DNA of 64,000 nucleotides from CAYSSJ01 sp964433675. Its GTDB lineage: Bacteria; Cloacimonadota; Cloacimonadia; Cloacimonadales; TCS61. Each line of letters begins with the position of its first letter. Position 1 is the stretch's first letter. The DNA lies in NCBI GenBank assembly GCA_964433675.1, contig CAYSSJ010000014.1, forward strand, positions 5,938 to 69,937. Direction: 5' to 3'. Below, piece by piece: positions 16,737 through 25,261 of this stretch. The position numbers were made by a program, and so were the translations under genes. The notes below the pieces were generated by a model. It ran no database searches. It saw nothing but the letters and a program-made list of their open reading frames with translations, and was not told the DNA's origin.

Positions 16737-18072
16737 TGGGTCTCATATAGTTTTCAAATGATGTTGTCTCTTTTTTGAAGAATAGTTCTACCGTACCGAT
16801 CGGTCCTTGGCGGTTTTTGCCGATGATGATCTCGGCGATGTTTTCATCCATACTATCTTTGTTGTAAACTTCATCACGATAGATAAACAACACTATATCC
16901 GCATCTTGTTCGATTGCTCCCGATTCTCTCAAATCAGCAAGTTTGGGACGTTTATCATCTCTGGTTTCTACACCTCTATTTAGCTGAGAAAGAGCAATAA
17001 TCGGGATTTGCAGATCCTTTGCCAAGATCTTTAGTGATCTGGAGATCTCGGCTATCTCCTGCTGTCTGTTCTCTCTATTCCGCTTCACAGATAGCAATTG
17101 CATATAATCCACGATAATCAGATCCAGTTCCTTTTGTTCCGATTGCAATCTTCGTGCTTTGGCTCGGATATCCAAAATAGTATTGGAGCCTGTATCATCG
17201 ATGTAAAGCTTCTGTTTGTCCAACACATTAGATATATTGATAATTTTGGTAATTGTATCTTGCGTTACATCGCGACCTTTTAGCAAACTGTCCAAACGAA
17301 TTCCCGTCGCCATACTCAAAAGCCGCATCACTATTTCTTCCGCTGCCATCTCCATCGTAAATATGGCTATCGTCTTATTATGGTTAGTAGCCACTTTGTG
17401 AGCAATATTGATAGCCAAAGATGTTTTACCCATCGATGGTCTGGCTGCTATCACTATCAGTTGCCCGTTTCTAAAACCGCCCAGTTTCCGATCTAGATCG
17501 ATATAATCGCTCGGGATTCCGATATATCCCTTTTTGCTTTTGGCAATGGCATCTATCTGATTGATCGTGGTTTGCAGAACTTTGTCCAGTTTCATAAAAC
17601 TCTGTCTGCTGGGACGTTCTGCTATGCTGTAGATAGCCTGTTCCGCACTATCGAGTACTTCATCCACACTTTTATCCGAAGTATAGCAATCTTCCACTAT
17701 CTTTGTAGAAGTAAGTATAAGCTGACGTATAAGCGCTTTGTTTTTAACTATAGTAGCATAATGCTCCAAATGTGCGCCGGTAGAAACCACATCTTCCAGT
17801 TCGATGAGATATTCTTTGCCACCCACTTTATCCAGCAGGTTCTTTTGATCCAAAAAATCCATCATCGTGATCAGATCGACTTCGATTTGCTGAGTGAACA
17901 TATCCTTCAAAGCGATAAAAATTATCTTGTGATTTTCGCGGTAAAAACAATTCTCATCATCGATCAGATCCAGTCCGCGAGCTAGATTATAGCTATCTAA
18001 CATCATAGCTGACAATACAGCTGCTTCTGCATTCAAGTCGTAGGGTAGTTTTCTTTCTGAACCTGCATTCAT
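16720..18072 (-). CDS. dnaB: Replicative DNA helicase DnaB
   Basis: Hexameric fork helicase. 450 residues: N-terminal primase-interaction domain (starting LPYDLNAEAAVLSAMM), linker, and a RecA-like domain with Walker A ARPSMGKTSL (about residue 210), DLIIVDYMQLL and LSQLNRGVE, then the arginine-finger region near the C-terminus (DADIVLFIYR). No intein is present. It lies seven bases after the udg4 stop codon, and its 3' end overlaps mlaE. Confidence 0.97.
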   Translation of the reverse strand: MNAGSERKLPYDLNAEAAVLSAMMLDSYNLARGLDLIDDENCFYRENHKIIFIALKDMFTQQIEVDLITMMDFLDQKNLLDKVGGKEYLIELEDVVSTGAHLEHYATIVKNKALIRQLILTSTKIVEDCYTSDKSVDEVLDSAEQAIYSIAERPSRQSFMKLDKVLQTTINQIDAIAKSKKGYIGIPSDYIDLDRKLGGFRNGQLIVIAARPSMGKTSLAINIAHKVATNHNKTIAIFTMEMAAEEIVMRLLSMATGIRLDSLLKGRDVTQDTITKIINISNVLDKQKLYIDDTGSNTILDIRAKARRLQSEQKELDLIIVDYMQLLSVKRNRENRQQEIAEISRSLKILAKDLQIPIIALSQLNRGVETRDDKRPKLADLRESGAIEQDADIVLFIYRDEVYNKDSMDENIAEIIIGKNRQGPIGTVELFFKKETTSFENYMRPNEKSS

Positions 18073-18078
18073 ATCCGT

Positions 18079-18765
18079 TTATTCCTCAATATTATCGTAA
18101 ACATTTTTAACTACTTTCAAATCTTCCCATGCCTCTCGTTTCCATTTAGGTGTGCGCAACAGGGCAGATGGATGGTATGTGGCAAAAACAGGTATGCCTA
18201 GGTATTCGAGTTTGTTTTGACGATATCTTTTGAGTGTATCAGCGCCTCCGATCAGAGCATCGCAAGCTACTCTACCCAATAGTAGGATCAGCTTGGGGTC
18301 AATGACCTCGATCTGCTCTTCCAAATAAGGGAGGCAACTCTTGATCTCAAGTATTTGTGGATTTCTATTATTCGGTGGTCTGCATTTTACCACATTAGTA
18401 ATATAAACCTCTTCTCTCTCGATATCGATCGCATTCAGCATCTTGGTTAGCAATTGCCCCGCTCTACCTACGAATGGTTTGCCGCTGATATCTTCTTCTT
18501 GACCGGGACCTTCGCCGATAACCATCATCTTGGCATCAGCACACCCATTTCCATATACCACATTTTTACGCGTCTGTGCCAAATCGCATCTATCGCAATC
18601 ATTATATTGTTTAGCCAAAGCAGCTAAAATCTCTTCCTTAGATTTATCCATCCGGCATTCATGCTTCTCTGCTTTAACATCGAATTTCTCCGCTGAGAAA
18701 AATAGATGTTGCAAGCCAGATAGCTTCAGAAATTCGAAATACTGCTTGATGATCTGATTTGGCAT
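18079..18765 (-). CDS. Uracil-DNA glycosylase, type 4 (Fe-S)
   Basis: Removes uracil from DNA. 228 residues. Cys57 and Cys60 (CDRCDLAQTR) begin the four-Cys iron-sulfur site; VVKCRPPNNRNP and IKSCLPYLEEQI supply the others. GEGPGQEEDISGKPFVGRAG is the active-site motif and HPSALLRTP the second one. An N-terminal extension of about 50 residues is predicted helical. It starts immediately after the omega-like gene. Confidence 0.93.
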   Translation of the reverse strand: MPNQIIKQYFEFLKLSGLQHLFFSAEKFDVKAEKHECRMDKSKEEILAALAKQYNDCDRCDLAQTRKNVVYGNGCADAKMMVIGEGPGQEEDISGKPFVGRAGQLLTKMLNAIDIEREEVYITNVVKCRPPNNRNPQILEIKSCLPYLEEQIEVIDPKLILLLGRVACDALIGGADTLKRYRQNKLEYLGIPVFATYHPSALLRTPKWKREAWEDLKVVKNVYDNIEE

Positions 18766-19020
18766 CTACTCTTCTTCTTCGTCGAATTCTTCTCCCGCTA
18801 TATCTTCATCCATTTCGTCCATATCAAAGACATAATCGGGGATATCATTTTGTGCAATATGTTCCAAAGCCATAGTAGTTAACTTTTTATTAAATTTCTT
18901 TTTTACCGAATATGGCAGATTACTCAAACGTTCCGACTCCAGATTGGCTAGAAGCAAGAATATATACGTGATATTATGATTCTCTAAGAATTCTTCAACA
19001 ATTTCCGGATTTGCACTCAA
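18766..19020 (-). CDS. rpoZ: Probable divergent RNA polymerase omega subunit
   Basis: 84 residues. The segment NITYIFLLLANLESERLSNL followed by LTTMALEHIAQNDIPDY has the spacing of the omega core (N-x-Y-x-L...A..R...L, then K-x-x-x-x-ALEEI). The gene sits right after gmk, where rpoZ lies in very many bacteria, overlapping it by 26 bases. The acidic C-terminal tail (DEDIAGEEFDEEEE) is extra. Sequence similarity alone is weak, so the call leans on position. Confidence 0.6.
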   Translation of the reverse strand: MSANPEIVEEFLENHNITYIFLLLANLESERLSNLPYSVKKKFNKKLTTMALEHIAQNDIPDYVFDMDEMDEDIAGEEFDEEEE

Positions 19021-19642
19021 AATAGCCTCCTATAAATTTCTCTTTTATTTTTTCGAATCTTTTGATTTTGGCAGATTCCACCATGATGATCCTCTTCACA
19101 TCTTCTATAGCATCACCCAAATCGTCGTTGACAACCAGATACTGGAAATGATGGACATTACTCACTTCCAGCTCGGCATTTTTCAGCCTCCGTCTTATCA
19201 CTTCCTGATCGTCTGTTCCTCTGGTTATCAATCTCTTTTCCAAAACCGATATCGATGGTGGGATTATGAAGATGGTAACAGCGTCAATACTTTGTGACAT
19301 GATCTGTTTGGCACCTTCCACATCAATATCCAACATGGCATAATGTCCTTTTTCTATAGTTTTTTCGATGAATTTCCCGGAAGTGCCATACCAATTGTCA
19401 TGCACACACGCATATTCAAAGAATTCACCCTTATCCTTCATATTTTGAAACTCATTTTCGCTGACGAAGAAATAATCTTTGCCATGCTGCTCATCGCCTC
19501 GGGGTTTTCTGGTAGTGTAAGATATAGAGTAATCGATATCGGGATTGGATTTCACTATCTCTTTTGCTATAGTAGATTTTCCACCACCCGAGGGAGCGAT
19601 AAGAATGATCAGAAATTTATTTTGTGAATATAACGGCGTCAT
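18995..19642 (-). CDS. gmk: Guanylate kinase
   Basis: Phosphorylates GMP to GDP. 215 residues with the P-loop APSGGGKSTI (about 16-25), SISYTTRKPRGDEQHGKDYFFV and the GMP-binding MLDIDVEGAKQI. It starts at ATG 19642, overlapping the gcvH stop codon (TAATG). Confidence 0.97.
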   Translation of the reverse strand: MTPLYSQNKFLIILIAPSGGGKSTIAKEIVKSNPDIDYSISYTTRKPRGDEQHGKDYFFVSENEFQNMKDKGEFFEYACVHDNWYGTSGKFIEKTIEKGHYAMLDIDVEGAKQIMSQSIDAVTIFIIPPSISVLEKRLITRGTDDQEVIRRRLKNAELEVSNVHHFQYLVVNDDLGDAIEDVKRIIMVESAKIKRFEKIKEKFIGGYFECKSGNC

Positions 19643-20022
19643 TATTCTTGATCGATCATTTTTTGATATGCTTCGGCATTCATCAATTTATCTAACTCAG
19701 CTTTGTTACTCAACTGTACTTTTACCAGCCAGCCTTCACCATAAGCGGACTGATTGATAAGCTGAGGAGTATCTTCCAATTCCTCATTGATCTCCAACAC
19801 TTCTCCGTTTACCGGTGATAGTAAGTCTTCCACCGCTTTCACAGCTTCTATCGTACCCATAGGTTCGCCGGCTGTTATTTCATCTCCGACATCTGGTAAT
19901 TCTACATAGACTATATCGCCAAGTTCATTCTGAGCATAATCTGTTATGCCAATGTAAGCCTCATCACCATCTACTTTTACCCATTCATGACTTTCCGTAT
20001 AAAAAAGCCCTTTCTGTACCAT
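19642..20022 (-). CDS. gcvH: Glycine cleavage system H protein
   Basis: Lipoyl carrier of the glycine cleavage system. 126 residues; lipoylation Lys62 lies in GTIEAVKAVEDLLSP, and the N-terminal FYTESHEWVKV is characteristic. The start is ATG 20022 because GGAGG precedes it at the right distance; the longer frame to 20079 lacks that. No other gcv genes are nearby, so it may serve another lipoyl-using enzyme or lipoate metabolism. It heads the 20.0-13.2 kb minus-strand chain; a TTGACA reads toward it at 20079-20074. Confidence 0.95.
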   Translation of the reverse strand: MVQKGLFYTESHEWVKVDGDEAYIGITDYAQNELGDIVYVELPDVGDEITAGEPMGTIEAVKAVEDLLSPVNGEVLEINEELEDTPQLINQSAYGEGWLVKVQLSNKAELDKLMNAEAYQKMIDQE

Positions 20023-20133
20023 CTGTACCTCCAATATTTCTTTTTGGGATATGGACGCAATTGGCAGGTTTGCTGTCAATTATTTTTCTGCGTTTTTTAT
20101 AAAAATTCGCTCTGAATGCTTGCTAACTCATAT

Positions 20134-21126
20134 TCAGATATTCATCTTGTCTCGTTTGATTAATTCGATGCAAGTATCCACAACTTTTTCATCGTATAAA
20201 GTGCCTTTGTTATTTTGCAGCTCATTTATTGCTTCTTTCAACCCCAAAGAGGGACGGTAAGGTCTATTATTAACCATTGCTTCGATGACATCGGAAACGC
20301 ATAATATCCGTGCTTCCAACATTATCTCTTCACCTTTGAGCCCGAAAGGATAACCGGAGCCATCCAGCTTTTCGTGATGTTGGAGAATAATATCGGCTAT
20401 AGGCCAATTGAAATCGATATCTTTTATGATCGAATAACCAATTTTGGGATGATTGCGGATCATCATCCGATCTTTATCTGAAAGTTTGTTCGAATTATTC
20501 AAAACTGATATGGGAATATGTATTTTACCGATATCATGAAGCATAGCCGCGAATGTAACCGCATCAATTTTCTCTTGGGGCAGATTCATCTCGGTAGCAA
20601 TCAGATTGGAGAGATCGCTTACTCGCCTTTGATGTCCGGCTGTGTAAGAATCTCTCATCTCGATAGCTAAAACTAATGCATTGATCGTCTGTTCCAACAC
20701 CTTGCTTAATCTATGGTGGCTTTGAGATAAGCGCTTTTCAACATTGTGTTTGTACAATGCCATCTCTATGTTAGCACGCAGTTCCCTGTCGTTAAACGGT
20801 TTGATAAGATATCCATACGGCTCGGTCACTGTCGCTCGTTGAAGAGTCTCAGTGTCTGAGTATGCTGTCATATAAACCACAGGTAAATCAAACTGCTTAT
20901 TGATCTTTTCAGTTAACTGAATACCATTGTAAATCCCGCTTAGCACTATATCCATCAAAACGAGATCCGGTTCTTTCTGTTTGATCAATTCCAATGCTTG
21001 CGTAGCATCTTCTGCTATACCGATTATTTCATACTTGAATTTCTGCAATGTTTGCTTGATGTCTTCAGCAACTATTTTTTCATCTTCGACAATTAATATC
21101 TTTTTTTCCATTTTGCAAAAATCCAT
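20134..21126 (-). CDS. Response regulator with HD-GYP output domain
   Basis: 330 residues. A receiver domain (about 6-125: ILIVEDEKIVAED, LVLMDIVLSG with the phosphorylated Asp, YMTAYSD, LIKPFNDREL) leads through a helix into an HD-GYP phosphodiesterase domain (about 145-325: RDSYTAGHQRRVSDLS, MLHDIGKIHIP, HHEKLDGSGYPFGL). Such proteins hydrolyse c-di-GMP. The first receiver type (ED-x-IVAEDI) is often paired with PAS-rich sensor kinases; none is adjacent. The start could be ATG 21126 or 21111. Confidence 0.92.
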   Translation of the reverse strand: MDFCKMEKKILIVEDEKIVAEDIKQTLQKFKYEIIGIAEDATQALELIKQKEPDLVLMDIVLSGIYNGIQLTEKINKQFDLPVVYMTAYSDTETLQRATVTEPYGYLIKPFNDRELRANIEMALYKHNVEKRLSQSHHRLSKVLEQTINALVLAIEMRDSYTAGHQRRVSDLSNLIATEMNLPQEKIDAVTFAAMLHDIGKIHIPISVLNNSNKLSDKDRMMIRNHPKIGYSIIKDIDFNWPIADIILQHHEKLDGSGYPFGLKGEEIMLEARILCVSDVIEAMVNNRPYRPSLGLKEAINELQNNKGTLYDEKVVDTCIELIKRDKMNI

Positions 21127-21183
21127 CCTTTCCTGCTGCTATATTCAGATTATCAATCATATAAATCAGCTCCCAGTGCACTT

Positions 21184-21213
21184 TTGATAATCATGTATGA
21201 CAAATGACATAAT
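21184..21213 (+). promoter_or_regulatory. Candidate promoter for the dcw cluster
   Basis: TTGATA (21184-21189) and CATAAT (21208-21213) with an 18-bp spacer, read by eye. It would give a leader of about 150 bases that contains the MraZ-type repeats. Confidence 0.4.
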
Positions 21214-21305
21214 AATAAAAGCGAAATAAAACACAAGTAATTTATATGCTTAGCGAAAAAAAAATCAAAAAAACTCAAAAAGTTCTTGACTAACATAACC
21301 GAGAA

Positions 21306-21350
21306 CTCACATTTGACTCAGATTTTCTCAAAAAATCTCAAAATTTCTCA
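21306..21350 (+). promoter_or_regulatory. MraZ-type operator: five CTCA repeats at 10-11 bp spacing
   Basis: CTCA occurs at 21306, 21317, 21327, 21337 and 21347, i.e. spacings of 11, 10, 10 and 10 bases, ending 26 bases before the mraZ ATG. On the other strand this is TGAG once per helical turn, the same geometry as the TGGG-N repeats bound by E. coli MraZ. Autoregulation of the cluster by MraZ is therefore likely (inference). Confidence 0.65.
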
Positions 21351-21375
21351 ACGAAGGTTGAGGAGAGGAGAAGAT

Positions 21376-21822
21376 ATGTCGGGTGAGTTTTTGGGTAAGC
21401 ACACAAATGCGGTGAACAAGAGCAAATGGATAACCATACCGGCTCAGTTCAAGAAAAAATTCAGTCCTGCAGCTAAGCAGACGGTTATAGTTACTATCGG
21501 TCCGCAGCGCACCATTGCCATATATCCATTGGATAATTGGAACAAGTTAATGCTCGACAAAAACAATTCAGACGATGCCCGACAGAAAGAATTCATTCAG
21601 AAGCTCCGTTTCTGGGTTAGAGGTGAAGAAAAGATGGAAACCAACGGCAGGATCAAGTTGGACGAAGATCATCTTAAGATCGCTGGTATAGATAAAAGAG
21701 TAACTATAGTAGGCAATGGGACATTCATGACTGTATGGAATCCTGATCGATATGAAGAATATAGCAAGAAAATGTTGGAAGATTTCCAAGACAAATTTGA
21801 TGAAATGGATTATCAGATATGA
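21376..21822 (+). CDS. mraZ: Transcriptional regulator MraZ
   Basis: 148 residues with two AbrB/MraZ-type halves: FLGKHTNAVNKSKWITIPAQ at the N-terminus and NGRIKLDEDHLKIAGIDKRV in the second half, followed by W-x-P-x-RYEEY. It binds repeated DNA boxes at its own promoter and represses the dcw operon. The start at 21376 is set by GAGGAGAGGAG; the frame to 21286 would read through the operator. Its stop overlaps the rsmH start (ATGA). Confidence 0.95.
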   Translation: MSGEFLGKHTNAVNKSKWITIPAQFKKKFSPAAKQTVIVTIGPQRTIAIYPLDNWNKLMLDKNNSDDARQKEFIQKLRFWVRGEEKMETNGRIKLDEDHLKIAGIDKRVTIVGNGTFMTVWNPDRYEEYSKKMLEDFQDKFDEMDYQI

Positions 21823-22751
21823 AAACTTTCCACAAGGGTATCATGACCAATGAGATCATCGAGAACATGAATATTCGTGATGCTGGTATTTATGTCGATG
21901 CCACACTGGGTGGAGGTGATCATACCAAAGCCTTGTTGGAGAGTAACAAAACCATCAAAGTCTATGCTTTTGATCGAGACCAGAATGCGATTGATTTCGC
22001 CAAAGAGGATTTGCAAAAGTATTTGGATCGTTTAACAATTCTCAAATCAAATTTTAGAGATCTACGCACATGCTTAGCACTAAATAAAGTAAGTAAAATC
22101 GATGGTATTATTTTCGATTTGGGCGTTTCCAGCCATCAGATAGACAATTCCGCTCGTGGATTTAGTTTCGAACAAGATGGCAAACTTGATATGAGAATGG
22201 ATCGTGAAGAGAAGAATACTGCCGCTGACATTATCAATAAATACTCTTATGAAGAATTGCGAGACATTTTCTATTCTTATGGGCAGGAAAGGGAATCAAA
22301 CAAAATAGCCGGAGCGGTAATCCGTGCTCGGCAGATAAAACCTATAGTCACAACAGCCGAGCTTTCCAAGCTCATAGATGAATCCACCAATTCTCCCAAA
22401 AAGATCAAAGCGAAAGCAAGGATATTTCAGGCATTACGTATTTATGTAAATCGTGAATTCGAATCTATCCAACAAGCAATTCTCGATTCGGTAAAGATCC
22501 TGAACCAACACGGTCGTATAGCTGTCATTAGTTATCACAGTCTCGAGGATAGGCTGATAAAGCATTTCTTCATCGAGGAGACAAAAGATTGTGTCTGTCC
22601 GCCGGGATTTCCCAAATGTATCTGTGATAAAAAATCAAGACTCGAGATCATCACCAAAAAACCGATAACCCCAAGCGAGCAAGAGATCGAAGCTAATCCT
22701 CGCGCTCGCAGTGCAAAACTCAGAATAGCCGAACGTAAGGAGGTCTTATGA
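21819..22751 (+). CDS. rsmH: 16S rRNA (cytosine(1402)-N(4))-methyltransferase
   Basis: 310 residues. AdoMet motif VDATLGGGDHTKALL (about 25-40), GIIFDLGVSSHQID with the FDLG signature, RGFSFEQDGKLDMRMD, and SYHSLEDRLIKHFF near the C-terminus are all typical of RsmH/MraW. Second gene of the dcw cluster and coupled to mraZ. Confidence 0.97.
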   Translation: MKTFHKGIMTNEIIENMNIRDAGIYVDATLGGGDHTKALLESNKTIKVYAFDRDQNAIDFAKEDLQKYLDRLTILKSNFRDLRTCLALNKVSKIDGIIFDLGVSSHQIDNSARGFSFEQDGKLDMRMDREEKNTAADIINKYSYEELRDIFYSYGQERESNKIAGAVIRARQIKPIVTTAELSKLIDESTNSPKKIKAKARIFQALRIYVNREFESIQQAILDSVKILNQHGRIAVISYHSLEDRLIKHFFIEETKDCVCPPGFPKCICDKKSRLEIITKKPITPSEQEIEANPRARSAKLRIAERKEVL

Positions 22752-23080
22752 AAAAATTGGCACTTGTTGCTCTGGTTATTATAGTTGCGATTTTCTCTCA
22801 TTACTACAATAAGCATGTTATTCTCCACAGTTCAAGACAGTTGGACAAAATGAACACCGAAATCTATTCTCTCAAAGAGATCAATCTGGAATTGCTGAAC
22901 CAAAATTTCGACCTCAAGGCTCATTCTCGCATAGTGCATCTCGCTAAAACAAGACTTGAGATGATACCAATCCAAAAGGAGAATACCACTATTGTCAGCA
23001 TTGATAATGCAACTAAAAAGTACTATTTGATCGATTACTTCATCCCATCAGCGGAAGCGATTACCAGTCGTTATCACTAA
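22748..23080 (+). CDS. ftsL: FtsL-like cell division protein
   Basis: 110 residues: one N-terminal membrane helix (LALVALVIIVAIFSHYYN), then a coiled coil with leucines and a final LAKTRLEMIPIQ-type segment seen in FtsL/DivIC proteins. Position between rsmH and ftsI is the standard ftsL place. The ATG overlaps the rsmH stop. Sequence conservation in this family is low, so position carries much weight. Confidence 0.8.
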   Translation: MKKLALVALVIIVAIFSHYYNKHVILHSSRQLDKMNTEIYSLKEINLELLNQNFDLKAHSRIVHLAKTRLEMIPIQKENTTIVSIDNATKKYYLIDYFIPSAEAITSRYH

Positions 23081-23101
23081 AATGACTTCTGGGAGTACCC
23101 G

Positions 23102-25261
23102 GTGAAGAAGCGGTTGAATTCTTTCCTGCTCATAAATGGGATCGTTTTGCTGTTTTGGCTGGGATGTCTCTTCGCTGTTCAATTTCTCGATCCCTATAAT
23201 TTGTCTGATGTCGCCAATTTACGCCCGAAACCTCATAAAGAGATTATCATTCCCAATCGTGGTAATATCTACGATCGAAATAACAAACTCTTGGTCAGTT
23301 CTATCCGTTTGTATCAGTTGGATATCGATATGCATCTCTTCAGACGGGCTGCTAATCGTCAGGAAAGAGAGCTCACCGCTCTGATCAATGAAGCTGCTCG
23401 AATAATCGCAGATAACTCCGATCTAAGTTTCGCTTTTGTTAAAAACAGAATGCAACCTGATCGCTCCAGTGTATATATAGCAGATAGTTTCACAGAATCG
23501 CAGATAGCTCGGATAAGATCGGCTTTCAGAGAGGCTAGCCTTCCTGCTCCGAAAGATACTTTCAGTAAAATAAGGCGTGTATATCCCCATGACAAATTAG
23601 CAGCAAGAATAATCGGTTCTACAAACGAGAATGTACCCACAGCCTCCAATCAGTTATATTCATTGAATGGAATCCGTGGTTTGGAAGCAACTTATGACGA
23701 ATTACTTACTGGCAAATATGGCTGGGAAGAACGGATAAATGATGCTCACAATAATAAGATCCCCAAAACAACACTCCAAAAGCGGGAAGTTCAACATGGT
23801 CACTCTTTAGTTCTCACTCTGGACGCTCAAATACAAGAAATGTTGGAGAATTCTCTACAAAACGGGTTGACCCGCTACGATGCCAAACATGCGATGGGCA
23901 TAATAATGGAGGCAAATACCGGTGAGGTCGTTGCTATGGCAGGATTGGCGAAAGACGATAAATTCCGTTCTGCCAATGAACTGAGATCGCTTCCCAATCT
24001 TCCGGTATCATTCTTATTCGAACCAGGTTCTACCATGAAGCCGATCACCGCTTTATTAGCTTTGGAAAAAAACTTACTCTCTCCTACCGATAAAATGGAT
24101 TGTACCAAATATACTATGGATAACCGTGTCATCAAAGATGATCATGATTATGAGAAACTAACTCTGCGCGATATTATTGCCTATTCCAGCAATGTCGGGA
24201 TCAGTAGATTGGTAGAGAAAGTCGGTAGTCAATCTTTGTATGATAGAATGGTAGAGATGGGTTTTGGACATACCAGCGGTTCTAATCTCTCAGGTGAGAT
24301 AGCGGGTACTTTTCGTCAACTTCGAGATTGGCAAGGGTTTTCCTTGCATTCCCTATCTTTTGGTCACGAGATCTCTGTTACCACACTCCAGCTTGCCACT
24401 GCCTATTGCGCTATAGCCAGCCGTGGAAAAGTACTCAGACCATACATCGTACGCGAGATAAGAGATGCGAATGATAAGATAGTGAGACAGAACTCACCCA
24501 GAGTTGTACGGAAGATTTCCCAACCGGCAGCACTTGACACACTCAGCTCTTATCTGCAAAGTGTGGTTGATTACGGAACTGCTACCGGAACAAGATTAAA
24601 TTACATTAATATAGCCGGAAAGACAGGTACAGCAGAGAAAATTATCGATGGAGAATATTCCAAGGAAAAATATACCTCCATTTTTGCTGGTTTTTTCCCG
24701 GTGGATTCTCCAAAATATGTGGTTGTAATCGTAATCGATGAACCAATGTATGAAAACTATTACTACTATGCTTCTATGTCTGCCGTTCCGACATTTAAAG
24801 AGCTCGTTACAAATATCATTAGTTTGCCAAGCAATACTCTTTTGGCAGATATTAGTCGTTCTCGACATGATTTCGTCTCTATGCCGGATGTTACAGGCAA
24901 ATCTATAGAACAGGTGAGAAAAGCACTCGGGAAGAAAAATATTCATTATCAATTCATTATTCAGGATAGCTCTGCTACGGCTATCATTCAATATCCCCAA
25001 GCAGATGTCTCTTTTGATCGGGCTGAGACAGCTGTCGTGATATTCGGTCAACCTAAGCAGACTGAGTCTGTCGCTTCTCAGAAAACATTAGATCCCAAAA
25101 TGCCCTCGCTGGTCGGATTACCTCTGCGAAAAGCGCTCAAAGAAGCACAAAAGAGAAACATCAGATTAGTGGTGAACGGTAATGGAATTGTCTATGAACA
25201 ATCGATCAAAGTAGGTACTCAAACAGATTATGGTGAAATATGTTATGTAAAAGCAAGATAA
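23102..25261 (+). CDS. ftsI: Division transpeptidase FtsI (PBP3-type) with two PASTA domains
   Basis: Cross-links septal peptidoglycan. 719 residues: N-terminal membrane anchor, dimerisation region (NRGNIYDRNNKLLVSS), transpeptidase domain with catalytic GSTMKP (about 309), YSSN (about 360) and KTGT (about 506). The C-terminus has two PASTA domains starting at MPDVTGKSIEQVRKAL and MPSLVGLPLRKALKEA. PASTA-bearing FtsI occurs outside Proteobacteria (Spo0VD type). The start is GTG 23102 with GGGAG upstream. It overlaps the murE-murF start by 22 bases. Confidence 0.95.
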   Translation: MKKRLNSFLLINGIVLLFWLGCLFAVQFLDPYNLSDVANLRPKPHKEIIIPNRGNIYDRNNKLLVSSIRLYQLDIDMHLFRRAANRQERELTALINEAARIIADNSDLSFAFVKNRMQPDRSSVYIADSFTESQIARIRSAFREASLPAPKDTFSKIRRVYPHDKLAARIIGSTNENVPTASNQLYSLNGIRGLEATYDELLTGKYGWEERINDAHNNKIPKTTLQKREVQHGHSLVLTLDAQIQEMLENSLQNGLTRYDAKHAMGIIMEANTGEVVAMAGLAKDDKFRSANELRSLPNLPVSFLFEPGSTMKPITALLALEKNLLSPTDKMDCTKYTMDNRVIKDDHDYEKLTLRDIIAYSSNVGISRLVEKVGSQSLYDRMVEMGFGHTSGSNLSGEIAGTFRQLRDWQGFSLHSLSFGHEISVTTLQLATAYCAIASRGKVLRPYIVREIRDANDKIVRQNSPRVVRKISQPAALDTLSSYLQSVVDYGTATGTRLNYINIAGKTGTAEKIIDGEYSKEKYTSIFAGFFPVDSPKYVVVIVIDEPMYENYYYYASMSAVPTFKELVTNIISLPSNTLLADISRSRHDFVSMPDVTGKSIEQVRKALGKKNIHYQFIIQDSSATAIIQYPQADVSFDRAETAVVIFGQPKQTESVASQKTLDPKMPSLVGLPLRKALKEAQKRNIRLVVNGNGIVYEQSIKVGTQTDYGEICYVKAR

